Notes under the pieces: model-generated
What the model saw: the letters and a program-made list of their open reading frames with translations, nothing else
Database searches by the model: none
What the model was told of the DNA's origin: nothing
Program-made: the position numbers and the translations under genes
Assembly (NCBI GenBank): GCA_030490835.1
Contig: CM059977.1
Span: 7,964,765-8,028,764, forward strand
Length of the DNA stretch: 64,000 nt
From: Annona cherimola
Lineage: Eukaryota > Streptophyta > Magnoliopsida > Magnoliales > Annonaceae
Direction of reading: 5' to 3'
Shown: positions 48,238-60,200 of the stretch, piece by piece
How the letters are laid out: the number at the start of each line of letters is the position of its first letter
How positions within the stretch are numbered: the first letter of the stretch is position 1

Positions 48238-51200
48238 CTATATCTGCCACCACTTCCGTCTTTCCATGACTTTGACAAGTTCGTTTGCCATTGATGCAAA
48301 GCTCTCTGCCCCACTTTCCAGCTCTGCAGTTCGCCTACTGATCCTCTGGTCAGAAAAAAAGGAAAAGCTGTCAATTGGCTTCGTGTAAGCCTTAAGCCAC
48401 CATACCTAATTTTCGTGTAATTGCACATACTCAGATATTTGTTGGGCACAAACCACCAGCAGCTAACAAGAAAAGGCTTGGAAGTTGGGATATGATTTGA
48501 GAGGAAACTGAGAACTCAAAAATTCTCCTTCAAAACTCTGACTACCCATCTAGAGCTGTTTTGTAATTACTCGCACTTTTGCAAGCATAGAGAGTTTTCA
48601 TCCAGCCTTCTTCCATTTACCAAACTAAAATCTAAACGCATACACAAAGTGAAGCCCTACCTCAAGCTTCTCCTGACGCTGTAAAAGCTTATCTTTTGCA
48701 TCGGCTGCTGCAGAGGCTGCATCCTGACACATGCCATCATATTAGATGACAGGCAGCTATATTAAACAATTTAGTCCGGTAGCAATATCTACTTACTCCA
48801 GTCTTTCTATACTGGGCCCTGATTTCTTCAGCTGTTCTTACTCTAGGCTTCATGTCAGAAGTTGCTCCTTGGAACAATTTTTCCCTTTCTGTTTCCTCAT
48901 CTGTGTCAAAGAACTAACAAGTCAGATGGGTTGGTTACTCTGACAAGTTTGGGGAAGAAAGAGACTCTGGTCTAACCTCTTTTTTCATGTTTTCCTACAG
49001 TAACAGTTGATGGCATGTGTGGTGTTTCATCAATCTCAATGTCATCTATAGGAAAGGAAAATAATTGTTAAATTTAAAAACAAAAGGCTAAAAGGAAGGT
49101 ACATTAAATTGTTGAAATGTCATAATGATGTTGTATAGCTAAACATCGACAAACAAATACATAGGGCATAGATACATGACAGATAAAAGAGAGAAATTCC
49201 CAGTGAAAGTAACAACTGCATGCATATTAAGAATACTCTCAGTAATGACTATACCTATGTCAAGTTCATCTTCTAGGCCATCAAAGGCAATTGTTGATGG
49301 AACTGAGAATGGAACCATAGAAAATGTACTCTCCAGTTGATCAATAATACTGGACTTAGGAGCTTCAGTAACAACATTCGTGTTCGCCCCTTTAAAACCT
49401 TTGATTATACCACCAAGAATCCCAGGTGTAGCACCCTGCAGAAACGGAAGTAAGCAAGCCAAATAAAGGAACACCTAGACTGGTTACATGGGTACAAATC
49501 AAAAAAGCAAAGGTAAGCAGAACCTGTTTGTTCTTCTGATATGAGGAAACAGAAATTGCAGCATCAGCAGCTGCTGCGAGAACTTTATCATGAAGGCAGG
49601 GTAGGGACTCTGGTATCCTAGGAGAAATATGTTGAATTCATTTAGAAACAACAGGTCACAACTGGTCTCTAACTGTGCCAGATCATACATGAGGGTACCT
49701 AAAGTCATTTTCGTCTGCCAAAAGTGAGATGAAAGCCAATTCACATCCATTTACCTGTATATCAAGAAGAAGGACATGGTTAGAGGTTAGAGGAGTTCAG
49801 ATCATTTGCAAACAAGGAAAATAGGGATTGCAATATACTATAAGGCTAGATGGATACTAACTACTGAAATCTGCCCACTTTCAGACGAACTCATTGTCTT
49901 TGTCATGTTTGCCTTGAAATTCCATCTTAAAATTTCCATTAAAGAGCTTTCTCCTACAACACCCAAATCTGGCAAAGATCTGTCAAAAGATGAAGTATGT
50001 TGGTGAGACCATGCAAATGCATAGATATTTCCATTAAAGATCATGGCCTTTTGCATAATTGTATTCCAAATTCGTGAGTAAAAAGATTGATCACCACCAG
50101 CTCATAATGACAGTAAAATTGTTACAGCAACCTCAAAAAGACGAGCAGTGGAGCTGCAAATCACCTTATTTCCAGAACACCAGTCTGATAGAGTAAAGCC
50201 AGTCCAAATGCTTTCTCATCCTTTCTCTTAAAGGTGGTGGTCCAACAGCATGGTTTTATCAGTTTTACTTTATGGATGGCACTGCCTTCTCCCTTAAAAT
50301 AGACAGAAATTACTGAGCTTCAGAAACAAAAAATATAATGCCAGGAACAAATTTACATAAGCCAAAGGAGGCACCAGCATCACTGATTTTAGGGGGTACA
50401 GCCGCAGCGCATCCTCACAACAAAGTAAAATAAGTGTACTCGGTAATCCCTCAATGGAATATGTGCTTCCATTATGGGAATGCACTTCAACTTCTGGAGG
50501 CCCGCTTCTATCACCAACACTTGTTTGGTTGTGTCCTGTTGGAATGTCATTTTCCTGAGACAACTGTTCCACCTTCTTATCACTTCCAGTTTCAGAGACT
50601 GCAAGACCTCCATCTACAATAAGGTTCCCAACAAAGAAGTAATTACAACCCCACAAATACAAGTACCAGCTACTGTTAATCAGAAAGTTCCGTCCAAAAG
50701 AGAAAATGTTACTTGCCTATGACAAACATGGAAATGGCACTAGACTCCTTCTTGGGGTGTAATGATTGAGAGCTGATCATGGTGCCAGTAACACTATCAA
50801 TAGCATGAATATGTGCATTCTTGGTAAGTATAAACAGAACATCCTTGTTTGGGTGCCTTGGACTCATCAGCTCCTGGTGCTTTGGACTATTAACAGAGCT
50901 GCTATTATGTGATAATACTTTCAGAATGGGGGAAGTTAAGTCAGGATAGACTTTACAAAATATGGTGGACATTGAAACTAGATCAAGGACTGCAGCCTGC
51001 AAGTAGCACCATCAAGTGGATATGCATAAATAATGTACATAGAAATACGACTATAGATAAACTGCACCAAAACAGAACATAAATTATCCATGAAAAATCA
51101 TACAAACCTGACCATCCTCAAAACCCACAGCAAGTTTGGCTCCTGAATTCACAATGTGGAGCGTTCGTATGGGTAAATTCAGCACAGAGACAACTGCCAC

Positions 51201-54200
51201 ACAACCAAATCCTTTTCCATGTTTCAAAATGTGTGCTGCGCACCATGTTAGGATATTTGATCAGGAAACCGTGTCGAGATATATGAGAATGATGGCGATA
51301 AGACTAGAAGGGCGAAAAAAAAAAGGTGAAATAGCTTGCACAATTTAGAAGGAATGACTTCACAGAAATATTTCAAGGAATATTCTGCATATTGCTATTC
51401 TCAGCATTATTATACTGGTTATGATTTATTGTATATTTGTCTTTTTTACAACTAATATTATATTCATGGGATATGATTCAATATGGTCAACTGCATTGAG
51501 ATCTTGTGCAGTTGAAACTCTAGCTTCTAGATCTTCCCAAGCTAACACAAGCCATTCACCGCAAGACTTCTCCAGCCCATCTACTCAATGCGAGTAGCTG
51601 AACATATACTGACCATTTCATCAATATCATGGGCTATTTCCCGCCTAAGTGGGGTCAGCCGCATGAATCTTGTAGTGTCATTCCTGTTGATCTTGGGCCA
51701 AGAAGTTTCACATCTACTGAAAATGCCTCTTAAAAAATCCACAGTACAAAATGTCGCAAACAAATATTGATGCCAACTGCTGATAACACACCAACCCTTT
51801 TTCATTTGGGCTGGTAGTGGACAGGTGTGAGTGTCAGTGTGTGCTGTTAGCATCTCAAACGTTCAAGACACTTAGATAACTCGCACCTCATTATCGGCGT
51901 CATCCTCATTGAACTACAGCAAAAACTTACTGCTGTAACCCACCCTTGCATCAGAGGGGACCCAAGTGCATCACCGTAGCCATGTCTCCTCACAAAATTT
52001 GAGAAGTTGCAAATTTTAGAAAGAGAATGTGGGATTTGATTAGGTATTATCATCAACGTGCTATTTATGATGCAGTTGGTTCCCTTAAATTAGTCTGTTA
52101 TCTTATTAAATTTTATTTGATGTGCATGTTTATAAATTCAAATCTCATACTGGAAAGTGTGGTGGGTATTTCTAGGTCCAGCTTAACGGCAACAGCAACT
52201 ATGAGTTTGTCTGTGCTTCCTGTTTGCCCATAGAATGGAGACCAGGCAAAAATGAAGAGTTGCTCCTCATTTCCTATTTTGCTGAAGAACAAAGAACAGG
52301 TAAACTTTCCTATTTTAATAAAGGAATAAGAGGCAAGAACAATTTTTTTCCCCTATTTCAATGAAGAAAGGAGAACCAGTAAGACAGGTTATATCATCAT
52401 CTGTCTTTTAAAGAGGCCAACCAAGTACCAAAGATACCTGCTCACAAGATTCCACCTTACACGCCCAAAGAAAACACTTTAAAATCAGATGACACCATTA
52501 TAGTACATATAAACCATGACCAGGATTTCAATGCAAAGATCTCAGCATACAGAATTGAACGATTGAATCACATCCTTATTTCCATTATCAAAACCACTGC
52601 TATCACAATGGTTACTATGCTCTACCAACAACAAAAGACGGACCTTTAAGATTCCAGATCTAAAACCACTAGCTGAAAAGTAGAAAAATAACACCAAGCA
52701 TATGACTATTACCACAATAATGATTTTTTTAACATGTGTTTCGCTTGAGTGGAGAACCCACAAAGAACTTATTGCACAATGAACTGCAAGATGAAAGCAA
52801 TCATGAGATTGCCAAGGTTTATGTAATATTATCACCAGCAGATGTCAGATGATTCATATCCAGATATGAATCCAGGCAATCTGGTCTGGGCCTACAAGTC
52901 AATCCAAGCTCAGGGGTGTCTAGCAGATTCACAATGACTTGGGCAAATTGTGGCCCAAATTCAGATCGGACCAAGTTGATCAGACCTACCAAGTCTTTGA
53001 GCCATCTACATGACTAGTTACATTTTAATTGTTGCATGAAATTTCAACCATCATGAGCCACTAAGAAGACTAACTAATTACATAGTTCATCTTTGTACCA
53101 TTGTCAATTGCAATCCTATGATATCCAGAATGGCTTCAATGCATGTAGCTAAGGTTTCCCTAAAACCTCCCGAATCCCCCACGCAACAATATTCCACAAG
53201 TTATATGGATTTCATTAACTATTTAATTCTCATTATTGTGCAAAATAAGAAGCAAAATGATAAAGCCCAAAAAACTTGAAGATAAAAGGAAATGGACATG
53301 TTATCGTGTCAGAGAAAATAAAACAGATACCTTGACTATAGAATTCCTTAATGTGACTGCTGTTTAAGCAAAATCGATTGCAATTGTTACTTCAGTTGCC
53401 AACAAATACTTTTATTAGTGTCATTTTAGATTTTGAGAGTTTGCGATGAGGACACATTTTCAGTTATTTGAGTCCACCTGAGGGGCAATTTAAAAGGCAT
53501 GCATGATTTTACCTAATTAAGGGAGGTTATCTCACCTTCTTGTTTACCTTCAGCGACAAAGTGAAAGTTTGTTTCAGTGGAGCTCTCAAAAAGTTTATAG
53601 ACTCGGACCTACAAGAATAAAATTCAACAGATATAATACGCATCTAGTCTGACTCTAGCAAGCCTCAAAGACAGAAGTAGCTGAGGAAAGAATTCTCTCA
53701 CCAGACCACATTCATTTCCAGCAGCCCAGGTCATATTGACGGCACAGAAATCCAGTGCTGAAACTGGAGCACTTACACCAGCCACTTTGATGCCTGGTAC
53801 CTGCAACTAAGATGATAGATGTCACTTTAACATACTTTACTTTCGAATAACCTAACAACCATGCATTCAAGCGTTCAGCAAAAATGAAAAAGAGGTGTCC
53901 CTCTATTACATTTCAAATATAGAAATTTTATAATATTTCCATGATGAGGCTCTAACCTCCACTTCAGAAATGGACACTAGTGACAGGATTGGATAAGTGG
54001 CATCCCATATCCGTACAGATCCATCGTGGTAACCTGCGATATATAGTCTCTTAACCCCACCATCATCAGACAAGGACAATGGACTGGGAACACCACCAGT
54101 TATAGGCCACTTCGTTCCCAAGATAGAAGGTTTTGCTCTGGATTTGAAAGACGAGGACATCTAAAAGACAATAAATATGGAGTTCAATAAAACAGCAGAG

Positions 54201-57200
54201 GATTTTTAGAGTAACAAAGTGATAAATACTTGAAAGTATAACCACGGCATCATTTTTTTTTAATAAAAAGGAGGTACCTCCTTAAGGATCTTTGAAGATT
54301 TTCCATCAGAAGATAATAAGATGAGCTTTGCTGCAGTCATACAAGGAACAACTGTAGGAACTGTCAATGGAAATTGCTCTGCAGGGGAGACCTTTTCCTC
54401 CTCAGATGTAACCTTCGATAAGCTTGGGCCATCATATACATGCAACTGTCCTGGATTTGTTAATACAAAGAGAACAGCAGCAGAACTATCCTCTGTTGCC
54501 CCACAGTAAGTTAATATCATGTCTGCAAAAGATCCATTGAGAGAAAGGTCGACACGAGCAATACATCTTAAAGTCTCTATACCAGATGACCATTCAAGAT
54601 TCAGAACCTGTAAAAATTGGGCAAAAAAGTTTGCATGAAGTTAATGAAACAGCTACAACAGTTCTATATAATAATTTTTCTGAATTTTCTTTTAAAAGAT
54701 GAGAAGAAAAGAAGAAAATTTGTCAAGTCACTAATTGTTACTGAAAACCAAAATCTATAATAGAATGAAAAAGCGCACAGATTTGATACATTCGAGATAA
54801 GTGATTAGTTGGATGTAAGGATCAAAATGAAAGGAAATGAAAACAGCAGTACAAGTGATAATGTCAACCATAAAATGAGCAGAGGATAATAACTGAAAAT
54901 ATAGGATATGCTGAGAAAAAGTAGGGATGTTATACTATTATGTTAAATAAATCCTAGGGAATCAGAATTTTCCCTTGCAATCTCCTATTTTTCCAGTGAA
55001 AATTTTGAACACAACTCCAGTAATACTTTAATAGCATTATAGCACTCCCACAGATTTGCTTGCTCTGCAATGTCAATTACAGGTTGAATCTAAAAGTCAA
55101 GACAGCTCAAATAACTTGAATAAGCATACTAGTGGTGATTGTCACTATGCTTATGAAATTATGCCTGCGCGCCACCTTTGGTCATCCAATGGGTCCCTTG
55201 AAAGGTTAACAATTACCATATGCTATATAATGGAACCTTCTGTTATATCATGGTATATGCCATATGGGTTGGGGAACTTTACAAACGGTGGAATGGGAGC
55301 AATAGGATAAGTTACCTGGAGTCATCTAGTATGAAAGTGACTCTAGTCCCTTCATCAACGAAAATTTCTTCTAACTAATCAAAACTTACGAATTACAATA
55401 GCCTGTTATGTAATTAACAACATATGTGACTCCAGCATTGCATACATCTTCTAACATTGCTGGAACCACACGTTAACATTGCGATAAAAAAGAGGGGCAA
55501 TTAGGAAATGTGCAAAGATGAAACAATCTCTTGACATTAATCTTAAAGCTTTTTTATAAATTAAAAAAAAATCCACATGTTGATACAAGTGAGAAATCAC
55601 ATAACCAGATGAGCTTTGAAAATTCTACATTTTCACACTTTTCCTATTTTTGCAAGAGATTTCTGAGAACTAAAAGCATCATTATACTATTAAAAATAAA
55701 AATAAAAATAAAAATAAAAAATCTTTCTTTTACCTCATTGCAATCATCAAATAAAGAGTCTTATCCATTTGAAACTCCAAATACTATCACATGAGATTAA
55801 CAAATGAATATGGATCAAAGTATTTATTGAACTACAAATACCAGCACTATGGATTCTACATACAGAAAAGAACCATGGCACCATTTATTCCATTCCTCCC
55901 ACCCCAAAATGAAGCTAACTTTACTATAATGATAACGTCTCATCGCATGTTAATTATGATTGCAGATAGTTGCCCGTCTAACAAGTTTTAACTCAACAAT
56001 TTACCAAAATGACTTCATCTGTGAATTAAAAAATGTGCTTCAGATTTCCAGCACAACATATTCTCAGGCAATCAAAATACAAGAAAAAACTCTAACAAGA
56101 CTGCTGAAAAATGAAACTCGAAAACTGAAGTAAAATAACCAATGGGAACTCACTGTGAGGACTTCATCTGACCCTATTTCATCACCACCATAAATAAAAA
56201 GCTTCCCTCCATGGTCTTTGTTAGATGTTCTACTTGCAGACCAATGTAAAACAATGACAGGGAGCCTGCGCTCTGCCGAAGACAGCTGGAGCTTAACAAC
56301 ATTATGTGATGGAACTCCAGCTTGAGAACCTTTCAAGGAACCACTTGAAGAAATGTCCCACAATAATATATCTCCATCAATATATCCCACAGCAAGAATG
56401 GACCCACAGCTTGATGCCCAACAAAGTGAGCAGATGATTTTCTCCTCTGCATAGTCAGATGAATGGCCCTTAAGCTCATTGCCGGCTTTGCTAGGGGAAT
56501 CATTTCTCTCATCCTTCAACTGTAGAGCAGCATAGCCTCTTGCTAATATAACCCGAGCTTCAGAAACGTCCCAGAGAACAATCAGTCCATTCTCATATGC
56601 TATCAAAACTCTGTTCAAAGATGCAAACTAAGCCTTGAAATGAAATTTGCAATTAAAAATCATCAGGATAAATATTAGGGATGAAATTCTGCACAAGGTG
56701 GTCACCAATCAAAGGGATATAAAAAAAATAACTCAGGCTGCCCTTTAAGGGATATAAAAATAACTCAGGTTGCCCTTTGCTAATGGAACATGGCTAAAAA
56801 TCAAAATGGTCCCAAGAAACTGTCATGAAATTAAAACGGATCGATAGATCAGAATCAGTCTATTCAGTAGTAAAATGAGACCAAAGTTGCAAATCCATGG
56901 GAGTTTCAAACCAGCTTCACCCAGAATGGGTCTCATCAGCGACTTTCTATACAGCATACATGCAGCTAGATGGCAGGTAGGTTGCAACCACCCAATAAAT
57001 GGTTTTGCTCTTTTAAGCAAATTTTCACCAAGTTTTAGTGCTAAAGACGCAAGAGTCTTACCTATTCCCAGATGTAGAAGGCTGTGGGAGAATGCCTACA
57101 ATTGATTGATAATTAGGCAATGAAATGCTAGCTGATTCTGCAAAATAATGAAGAAATGGCAACATAAATATGCATTGGAGGAAAAAATAAAAGATTTTAT

Positions 57201-60200
57201 TGGTGAAAGTAAAACGAAAAGAAGGGATTACAGAATGACCACGAAACAGCATCTCTCAATTAGCATCATGATAGCTGTACTATTATCCTTTTCACACACC
57301 AGTGTCCTGTTAGCTACCACATAACGGGATTGAGTGTTGAGAGTATACATGAACACCTGGACCTAAAGTTTTTAAATGCAATTTTTTAATTTACTAGCAC
57401 ATAAATATTTGGTGAAATATGCAATATTACATTTACTAAAATTACACATTAAATATAGTAAACATCAGGCAGAAAATACAACTGTGAAATATTTAGCGAA
57501 ATATGCAATATTACATTTATTGAAACTATACATTGAGGGTCTGTTTGGCATTCGGTTAAAAAAAAATTCTTACCCCTTCTTGCACACTTTTGATACGATT
57601 CGATATCTTAACACCTAACTAACCTACTTTTTCTATTATTACCTCTATATTCTAATTATTTTTCATATTTTTCCATACAACTATCTTATATATTTTATTT
57701 TATTCTCTTTACTTCTAATCATTACCTTTATCATATCATATTGTGCTCTCAATTTTTCAAAACTTTTCCTCATAATTTTTTCTCCTGTTTTTTTTTTTAA
57801 AAAAACCCAATTACAAAATTGACCCTAAATGTAATAAATACCAGGCAGTAAATATAACTATGGGCAATAAAAAAATACAAATAAATCAATAGAACTTCAT
57901 TAAGTTATTCAATTAAACAACATTATTGTTCTACAACTGGGCCACCCAAAAAAAAATAAAGAAAAAAAACAAGTAAATGCAAATAAGCAGAAAATATAAT
58001 GCAGCACATTTTAATTTATTGCAAAATTAATAAGCACACCAGTATTTCACTACGATTACCAAAGTAGCAGCCAGCAAAATGAAAGAATAAATATGAAACC
58101 CCATAGCCATTTGGATATCAGAGGGCATTGCACTTTCTCCCTTTTATTTGTCTTATGTACGCCCAGGAAAAACCCAATGATGCATCAAACATGCCCAGAG
58201 ATGGAAATGCTGCTTTGTTCATATTTTTTCAATGTGGTTTGCACAGATAAGGGAATTTAGGTATTATTTGCTGAGTGGATTTTGAGCAGCATATAACTTT
58301 ATGAAATGGTCATTTTTTACATTGTGGACAAAAAAGGGATTTGGAGTAAAATGGGCATAGATGGATTAAATGAAAACATCATTTCAAGTAACTCTGGATA
58401 GTAAATGGGAATTCAAAGTTTTTCCATTTTGTTTCCTGGAAAGGATAAAGGGGGGAGTAGTTGGGTAGTCACTATGTCTCCTTATTGGTGCTTGGGGTGG
58501 AAGAACTCATTTCATCAATAAAGCAAATGACACAGGGTTCAGGATCTTTATGCACAAGAAAAAAAGGAAAGCAGTTCAAACCGTTCAACTAGGAGATTTG
58601 AAGACTAAGAGGAACATCTGTCATGGTACACAGAAGCTAAGAATAAGGCGTCACAGAAAAGGGGTAGTATTGTATATGCCTTCTCGAAGACAGTAGATCA
58701 TTGATGAAGGATGTCGACTTTTATATAGCTGACATCTAAAAGGAACTTTTTAAGATGGAAGATAGAAGAATTTTGAATGATTCTGGTAATGGAAAGAAAA
58801 TGAAATTTTTGGGCCATTCTTCAGTCTTTTGGTGTAGCTTGTGTGGAAGCCTCTGATTTGTTTATATACATTTACCCTCAACAAAATTGAAGGTGAGCAA
58901 TTGAAGAGAGAGAGAGAGAATCTTCAATGGAGAATAAGAATGAACTAGAAACCAATTGGATAGAAAGAAATTTGTAGCTACCAGTTATAAAATTTGCAGG
59001 GGCATAATACGGCAACCGAGAAAGCTTTCCTTCATCATTATGATATTTCACAACAGACAGTAGCCCATACTCATCTCCAATATACCTATACACAATTAAA
59101 TAATATGGCTATAAAGGCACATCAGAAGCTAAGAGCTCAAAAGATAGGCAGAAGAGTTGTTTGGATATGCATGTACATGAAATAAGTTCCCTGGATTACA
59201 GAAAAAGCAGTTATATTGGCATCCCACTCTAAACTGCAAACAGCACACCTTCGCTCCAGATCCCAAACCTGTCAAAAGACAGTTATCAAATTGATTGAGA
59301 ACATCAATTGTGTTAGGGTTAAAATTTCTCACTGTGTATTTCAATACCTTTATGGAAAGCAAAATTACTAGATAGTACAATATCATGAAATTCTGAGAGA
59401 GAGAGGTCGCCCAAAAATGATGGTCCATCATGAAGATTAAGGAGCTAGGTTGAGCCCCTCCACATGCTGCTTCAGATGCCAACATAGCACAGCATACATG
59501 AGCCACACGCCATTAAGCATTCATAATATTTTAGGCTACCATCTTAGTGAGAAATACTTCATATCACTGTTTAGTTTCTAGAACCAAGTCCCTGCAGGTC
59601 ATGTTTTCATCCTTTTTCCAACCATTGCAAGCATAACATCCGCTATTTAATTTGTGAAGGATGTCTCATTGCCCTTGTGATGATGACATCTGACATCAAT
59701 GACGAAGAATGATCTCCTCAGCTCCAAGAAGAAATTGAATAAAAATGCATGATATTATTCACCAGAGCTTTAGGCTCACTAATTTATAAACAAGTCTTTG
59801 CGAGAAAAGATAATCCCGTCATTTAAAAAGCATTTGATTTGATATTATTTTATATTTCCATAGAGGAATTAGAAATTTAATGGTATTTGAGAAAAAGTAG
59901 CACTACCTGGATCTCATTATCATTTGAGACACTTAAAAGGCACCCTTCATTCTGTAGGAACTGCCAAAAAAGGTAAGTGTATGAGCCTTCATGATTGCCC
60001 ATTGCCCATTGATAAAATAGGAAGGAACTTATTATCCAAAAAGAAAAAAAAAAAAAGAAAAAGAAAAAAAGAAGAAAGGAACTTTCACATGTTTGCCATG
60101 AAACTTTTAAAGATCCCATCTTTCACATCACATGCCATCATTCAACAAAATGTCTAAATATCCCTTCTTTCCAGGACCAACAGAGATTCATTTTTCTCAT

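Noticed and set aside
50389..50613. 74-aa minus-strand frame over tomosyn-like exon 15
   Set aside because: It is the wrong phase; the conserved peptide (ALRLYPLKSV) is in the frame reached by the GC-AG junction.
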